Source: Schistosoma mansoni (Eukaryota > Platyhelminthes > Trematoda > Strigeidida > Schistosomatidae). Taken from it: a DNA stretch of 64,000 bases. A program made the position numbers and the translations under genes. The notes below the pieces were generated by a model. It saw nothing but the letters and a program-made list of their open reading frames with translations, made no database searches and was not told the DNA's origin. The stretch is from the NCBI RefSeq assembly GCF_000237925.1, contig NW_017386155.1:1-64000 (forward strand), read 5' to 3'. Positions 59,101-64,000 of the stretch are shown one piece after another; position 1 is the stretch's first letter; each line of letters starts with the position of its first letter.

Positions 59101-62100
59101 ACTTGAAATTCGAGTATTTTTGTCACTATACTTATCATTTCATAGGCACAATCGTATATAGGTATCATACAAAAGGGAAACTTATCGTTGCATCTGTCCA
59201 CATGTGAACTACACGCATTGAACAATATGTGAATACTTCATATCCCCACGCAATGCATGCATCGAGTAAACGCATGTCCTGCTCAGAGTTTGAGTTTCAA
59301 TAAATTTCGGAACATTTTGAATAGTTAGAAAAAAGGATCTCCATTAAATTCAAAATCTCAGAAGGGAAGCTTGTACAAAATCTTTTTTATCAAACCGACA
59401 AAATAGTGTTGGTTTTTGTATTATACTGAATGATCCTTCAAAATAATAACCGGAAATTATTCACACATTAAGGGATTGATGAAAAAAGATAATTTAGAAA
59501 ACTTGTATACCTTTATTTTTTTCCGTAACATTTCCACCTGATGACACTTCCGAAATGATTAAATCTTGCTTCAGTGATTTAGAATCGCTTTTAACATGTC
59601 TTGATTGTAAGCCAGAAACTGTGTTTTCATCAGGTTGAACATCGTTCAGAATCACAGGAGAATGAAAACTATTGTTAGACGTTTCATTACAAGACAGTGA
59701 ACTAATATTTATTGAATTACCCTTGAGACCATTCGATTCATTGGTTGTGATATTCGATTGATGAAGAGGAGATTGAATAATTACATTTTGATCCTGAAAT
59801 ATATCTTCGGAAGACTCAGGCGAAGCTTTATCATTATTATAATTACCATTATTATTGTCATTATCGTTGTTATTAGTATTCGAACTTTTGTTTTTGTCAT
59901 TATTATTAAAAGTACCATCGCCATCGTCATCATGATCAGAAGAGGAGGAGGATATATCAGGAAATTTCAAACTACCACACCTACTACTCTCACTTGATGA
60001 GTAATCAGACATTACTATATGAACGGAAAGTAAACAAAATAATAAACGATGGGAAATGTTAATTATTTCCAAACAGTTCAATATTATATATATATATCTT
60101 GGTCATCCTCTCACTCCAATAAACAATATGAATTGAGGATGATGCTGTCTTGAGCATCAAAAGCTTCTTAATTAAGTCATCCAGATTAGAGAACACATCG
60201 CAAAAACATTTTTATCACCTATGAATCGTACACAATTACATTAGAGATTTGTGGAGATTGTTAAATCTAAACAGTTTTGTGGGGAGATGACTCAGTGGTT
60301 AAAGAGTTTGACCTTAAGCCATTAAGTCCCAGGTCCGAACCTTGTTCCACTTACTACGATCTGGACAGCCGGATAGTATTATTCGCTAACCTGAAAAATT
60401 AATGTGACTAGAAACCAAGTACACAGACCTTTACCTGGGTAAACGGTTCAAATAAGTAGATGATGATGGTTTATATCACGGATTAAACATCAGACAGAGA
60501 ATAATTACAAAATTAGGTAGCAATGGGTAGTTTTGTTTTAGTTTGCGACTTGCTTAAAGATGTTTCTCTCACTTTTATGAAGAGAAAATTACAGCAGGAG
60601 TGCCACTGAGTTCCATTCTGACTCATCTGATAACGTCTCAAGCCACTATGTTGCACTAATTCTGGAACCACAACTAGGGAGTAGTGAATAATCAACAAAT
60701 GCCGGCCTTATACAGTCTGTATTCATGCCACGGCACTATACCACAAACTGATCACATCTCCTCGTTTTCAAACCAGTTCTAGAGTCATCAGATAATACAT
60801 AATGCGGAATTTGCTGAGACGACATTCGTAAAACATGTTCAAGGCACAGAAGTCGGTGTTTCAAAATGGTAAAACCAGATTTGTCATTGCTGTGCTCGGA
60901 CACACGTCTTCAAACCCCCCCCCACTGTTGATGTGGCGCTGCCACTGAATGTCAGCAATCCTTTGGAGACAATGATTACTGAACACAGAGAGTTGCTTAA
61001 AATCCTCAACTTGGAGAGGCCAGGTTTCACAAACATTGAGCAAAATCGCTATGATGATCATTAACGGAAAAATGATGTTGCTCGCTCGCGATAACTACAT
61101 AGACAACTATAATCCGGCTCCAACGTATAAAAGGGACAGAAACATGACTTCTACAAAATAAGTCAAAAGTCTCACTTTCTTGCTGTTACAAGAGACAGAT
61201 CTCATATCGTTTCGTGGGAGAGGTGATATGATGAGTAAGAGTTAAGACAAGAAGTCTGGTCTTGATTTATTGGCGAGTGACCCAACTATAAAGTCAATAT
61301 CCTTTAGTCTTCTATGAAATTTACTCATCATATTTTATTGGGTGAAAAAACCTAACCTTCTGACCAACAGTCTTGTCTTTAACATCAGTCCACTAGAGAG
61401 CCTGAGTTAGTAAACAATTCTCAGCTAAATCATACCATTGTATTCCATCTTTCAACCAGTTCTGTACCCATCCAAGTTTTATTCATGAAATCATAATCCA
61501 CAAAACAATGTGACTTACAGAAAAAGTTCAAAATCACATCATACTTTAATCTCATAATAAATAAAGGGGAAATAAGTATATATACTCACATTCTACTTTA
61601 TCTATTTCACAAGGTGGATCATTTTTTATTATTTCATCTTGGCTAAATTCATCTAAATCTACTTTATCTGAATTTATAGATGGTTTGTCTCTTTTGACTG
61701 TGGAAGTTTTATTAGAACTTTTATCCATTTCAAAAGCTTTTTGATCAATTGAAGGCTTAGCTCGAGAATTAATAAGGTGAATGTTTTCATTTGATTTGTT
61801 AAAATCTTTCTTCGGTGATTTAGCCACAGTGGAACTATTCACTGACTTTGAGGCTTTTTTATCCAATTTCTGAGACTTATTATCTGAAACAACCGGATCA
61901 CAGTCAGTGAATTGAGATAATTCCATAGTTACGTGGTCAGGAATTGGAATAGTAAGTAGTTTAGCTATTCGTGTTATACAGTGGATATTTAATACTGCAT
62001 TTAATGATCTCATTTGATTTAAATCGTAATTCTTTTGTAATAAACGCCAAAAAGGTTCAATTAAGGTTTTGAATTCTGTTCGTATTGAGTCAATAATATG

Positions 62101-63697
62101 AGATTGAGCAACTTCCTACAGTATAGAAACAGTAAACATGAAATAAAATTGTTAATATTGGGCGGAAAAGTGGTGCTAAAGAAAAAGGCTAATGGTCGAA
62201 TGAGTGACTAGAGTTAACCTAATTACCAGGCATAGATTGAAGCATCTGGCTTTAAGTCACACTCTAAGTGTAGGGATTAATGGTACTAACTGATTATGGA
62301 AACAAAAGTGGGTAGGGTGGGGTTTGAATCAAGAACTTGGTGGTTTAAACACAAACAGCTTGATTACAAGGCCATCACACACAGAAAGTAATGTCTACTA
62401 AGCAGTTGAGCTTGAACATACGATAAATTCCTTTAAATTCATGGGCGGTTAGATGTTGTGTACGAACAATCTAAGAAACATTTTAAAATGAAGAAATAAA
62501 TTTCAGCTGAATTTACAGAATGTAAGGCGTTTACAATGTAACACCTTGTACATTTACATGGACAACTTACCATTGCTTAAGAATTTATCATATTGAGCTA
62601 TAAAATTCATATTTCCAAAAAATTTCAAATTTTAACATCAATTTCAGATATAATCAGAGTACAACCTAGTACAGATGTGTGTTGACCCATATTCCATAGC
62701 AAATTAGCATTATAAAAATGAGTAGTGAAAAAGTCAAAATAATGTGGTTACAATGATGATCAGAAGGACTATATATTGAAAGTAATATTCGAAAAGACAG
62801 AATGAAAAGATACTTATAAAGGAATACAGGAACTGAAGATCCGGAGGAAGATAAAAAGTGAATATACTTGCGTCATTGTGATCTATTCTAAGCCGAAAAC
62901 AGATTATTGCAAAAGCAATAGAGTATATATATACGAACAAGTCTCATCCAAATAAATAACAAACTAATTATTAAATAAATGAACTTGAAAATGGTATATA
63001 CATTAAAAATTAATTCTAAAAAATTTTTCCGAAAAAAAGAAAATGCAAAGTATTCAGTTTCAGATTAAATGAAATTATTCTTATCATTATTGTTGTTACA
63101 TAATAACTGATCAGAAAATAATGATAGTATAAATAAATCAAGTTACCTTTTCAAGCATCCCTCTTATTGTTTCTCTTAGGCTTTTAACTTCAGATTTCAG
63201 AGACTCGGACAGCCTAATACGGTATTCTATTTGCGTTCGTAGTTGAATTATAGCATCTTGAGGAGGTAGATCATGTAATTGACTAAGCTCTGCATGATCG
63301 GTCATGACCATCATTGTTGTAGCCATTTTATCGGCTTCATCGAAGGGATGGTGATGATTAGGAGCATGCGGAGTACTGGTAACTGGACTGTTGACAGGAC
63401 GTTGAGTTGTCGCTGAAGCTAACCGTGATCGAGCAATAGCAGCTTCCTTTCGAACACGAAGTAGTTCTTCTCTCAAATCATCGCGAAGCCGACTACCCTC
63501 ATTGATGATATTCTGATAGTGAGTTATTGTATCCTATCCAGAATGGTTAATATATAGTAAATTATGTTTATATACCCATTTACGATGCTTTAAAATTAAT
63601 ACATGATAGACGTGAATGATGATTGAGGAAAGCGTACATATGGTCCACAAATTCAGATCTTAGATAAACATACCTGACAAATCAAATTTGCTAATGT
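53154..63697 (-). CDS. Large unassigned protein, 3' part (>1,300 residues), continues beyond the window
   Basis: Exons in reading order: tentative 24-nt exon 63674-63697, then 63147-63533, 61590-62115, 59511-60014, 55510-57445, 53154-53718 (TAA). All junctions are GT-AG and every phase agrees, which is strong support for one gene of 1,305 residues before counting the micro-exon. The first block (LRDDLREELLRVRKEAAIARSRL, then QLRTQIEYRIRLSESLKSEV) looks like coiled coil. A Ser/Asp/Asn-rich linker follows, with poly-Asn/Asp in exon 59511-60014. The 1.9-kb exon starts Ser/Lys-rich and turns into a long helical, leucine-rich region with no membrane segments. The last exon has a Ser run and helical ends. 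I do not recognise a family. A coiled-coil head plus helical-repeat tail also occurs in ATRIP, but I see no diagnostic motif. The 5' end lies to the right of the window. Confidence 0.75.
53845..54020 (-). mobile_element. Sm-alpha-type SINE with tRNA-like head and hammerhead ribozyme
   Basis: On the - strand: a Pol III A box (TAGCTGAGTGGATAACG) and a B box (GGTTCGAGTCTC), then a hammerhead domain. This is the architecture of Schistosoma Sm-alpha elements. It lies just upstream of the last exon of the large gene. Confidence 0.88.
53849..53917 (-). ncRNA. Hammerhead ribozyme with intact core (Sm-alpha type)
   Basis: Read on the - strand: stem I ATCCA.. / ..TGGAT, core CTGACGAG (53900-53907), stem II GTCC-CAAATA-GGAC, GAAAC (53882-53886), a very short stem III and the cleavage triplet GTC (53875-53877). 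All catalytic positions agree with the known schistosome ribozyme. Confidence 0.88.
54540..55300 (+). mobile_element. RTE 3' UTR relic interrupted by a solo LTR
   Basis: 54540-54815 and 55222-55300 together match the RTE 3' UTR at 51.24-51.49 kb: CTTGACAATTTCATCTCACT on the left and GGTGGCAACTTGAGCCGATG on the right. The LTR at 54815-55221 sits between them. Confidence 0.65.
54815..55221 (+). mobile_element. Solo LTR of a Ty3/gypsy-type element (fossil)
   Basis: About 400 bp starting TGTTGGGGATGTCG and ending ..CATATCA, with a TATA-type box (TGTATAAATGCGC near 55030) and U5-like downstream sequence. It cleanly interrupts an RTE 3' UTR. A short TGGTG repeat near both edges may be the target duplication. 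It resembles LTRs of known schistosome gypsy elements; the exact family is inferred from memory. No internal region is present. Confidence 0.65.
57610..57795. repeat. Inverted hammerhead-like SINE arms upstream of the 1.9-kb exon
   Basis: The left arm (- strand sense) has AGCACTAAAGAGCCATTTCG..CTATGGGAATCCTC. The right arm (+ sense) has GAACACTGATGAGAAACCCC and ATACTAGGACGGAAC. The right arm keeps CTGATGAG. Confidence 0.5.
58000..59490. other. Intron of the large gene, nothing firmly recognised
   Basis: - strand frames at 58660-58851 and 58826-59068 overlap in different frames. One has CPHCGTTFLLEVLY, a zinc-ribbon-like CxxC, but no partner motif. It may be an old mobile element. Confidence 0.3.
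60280..60430 (+). mobile_element. tRNA-derived SINE
   Basis: A box TGACTCAGTGGTTAAAGAG and B box GGTCCGAACC, then the tail GACAGCCGGATAGTATTATT. It is related to the tail at 37.8 kb. Confidence 0.6.
60490..61080 (-). mobile_element. SR2-type RTE 3' fragment in an intron of the large gene
   Basis: The - strand frame 60861-61061 reads LLNVCETWPLQVEDFKQLSV and [13 protein letters not shown]. The frame 60513-60698 reads LRRYQMSQNGTQWHSCCNFL. Both match the C-terminus of the 10-kb copy. The reading frame is broken between them. Confidence 0.8.
62250..62395 (-). mobile_element. tRNA-derived SINE relic
   Basis: On the - strand GTGATGGCCTTGTAATCAAG and GATTCAAACCCCACCC are head-like, and TAGTACCATTAATCCCTACA is tail-like. 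Confidence 0.45.
63674..63697 (-). other. Candidate 24-nt micro-exon of the large gene
   Basis: On the - strand an acceptor (AATTAATAG) is followed by 24 bases encoding TLANLICQ and then a GTATGT donor. It is symmetric (phase 0 at both ends) and fits the phase-0 start of the next exon at 63533. Schistosomes are known for micro-exons, but this one rests only on splice motifs and phase. Confidence 0.4.
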
Positions 63698-64000
63698 CTA
63701 TTAATTAGTTCCCAAAAACCTCTGTTTCAATGAAGGTAATCAGTCAACTTAAGCTAGAAGATATATCATTAAATGCAAAAGCTTTAAACAGTAGGGAAGG
63801 AAATTATCAATCGATAAGGTAGTGGTATGCAAAGACAATCCTAATGAACACCACTTAATAGTTAGATAATGTAAAATCATTTAACGTGATACAACATCTA
63901 TACTTTGATATATCATCATATCTGAATATAGTTACATCATTACGATGAAATAAAAAGTGCTAACTATAAACCAAATTAAGCGCATCATTAGAAACTAAAG

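Noticed and set aside
59758-59997. 79-codon + strand Ile-rich frame that looks like a membrane protein
   Set aside because: Antisense of the Asn/Asp-codon repeats in an exon of the large gene; it is composition only.
1-64000. CRISPR arrays or bacterial contamination
   Set aside because: No regularly spaced repeats, and all host genes are spliced eukaryotic genes.

Overview
The window comes from a blood-fluke (Schistosoma-like, schistosomatid) nuclear genome. The evidence is AT-rich DNA, animal-type spliced genes with one very short 5' intron, Sm-alpha-type SINEs carrying hammerhead ribozymes, SR2-type and SR3/Perere-3-type RTE retrotransposons, and a CR1-like LINE. There is no bacterial-style gene organisation. 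All host gene models below were built by eye from splice-site phase and family similarity.

Layout. (1) 0.94-8.72 kb, + strand: a five-exon E2F4/5-type transcription factor, 289 aa, whose introns hold decayed RTE copies. (2) 8.80-17.38 kb, - strand: NOP10, a 64-aa H/ACA snoRNP protein in two exons split by an 8.4-kb intron. That intron contains a ~4-kb CR1-like LINE with two long open frames, a 5'-truncated RTE nested in a second retroelement, and a tRNA-type SINE. E2F and NOP10 converge with 70 bp between their stop codons. (3) 17.4-24.7 kb: gene-free, with a Ty3/gypsy fossil and its LTR-like repeats. (4) 24.73-38.73 kb, - strand: TIPIN (Swi3/Csm3 family replication-fork protection protein), six exons found, first exon not found. 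Its introns carry hammerhead SINEs, RTE relics, MITE-like repeats and a ~530-bp non-autonomous retroelement with clean target-site duplications. (5) 40.76-51.65 kb, - strand: PPIH, the spliceosomal cyclophilin, 185 aa in six exons, with Phe in place of the usual cyclosporin-contact Trp. Its introns hold two kinds of RTE element. (6) 53.15 kb to beyond the right edge, - strand: the 3' part of a large gene encoding more than 1,300 residues (coiled coil, acidic/Asn-rich linker, long helical C-terminal region) that I cannot assign to a family.

The host genes work in cell-cycle and replication control (E2F, TIPIN) and in RNP biology (NOP10 for snoRNA-guided pseudouridylation and telomerase-type RNPs, PPIH for the U4/U6.U5 tri-snRNP). 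I see no operon-like functional link between them. Most of the remaining DNA is retroelement-derived. The most unusual non-coding feature is a set of short tRNA-headed elements that carry hammerhead-ribozyme cores of at least three sequence types, several arranged as inverted pairs.
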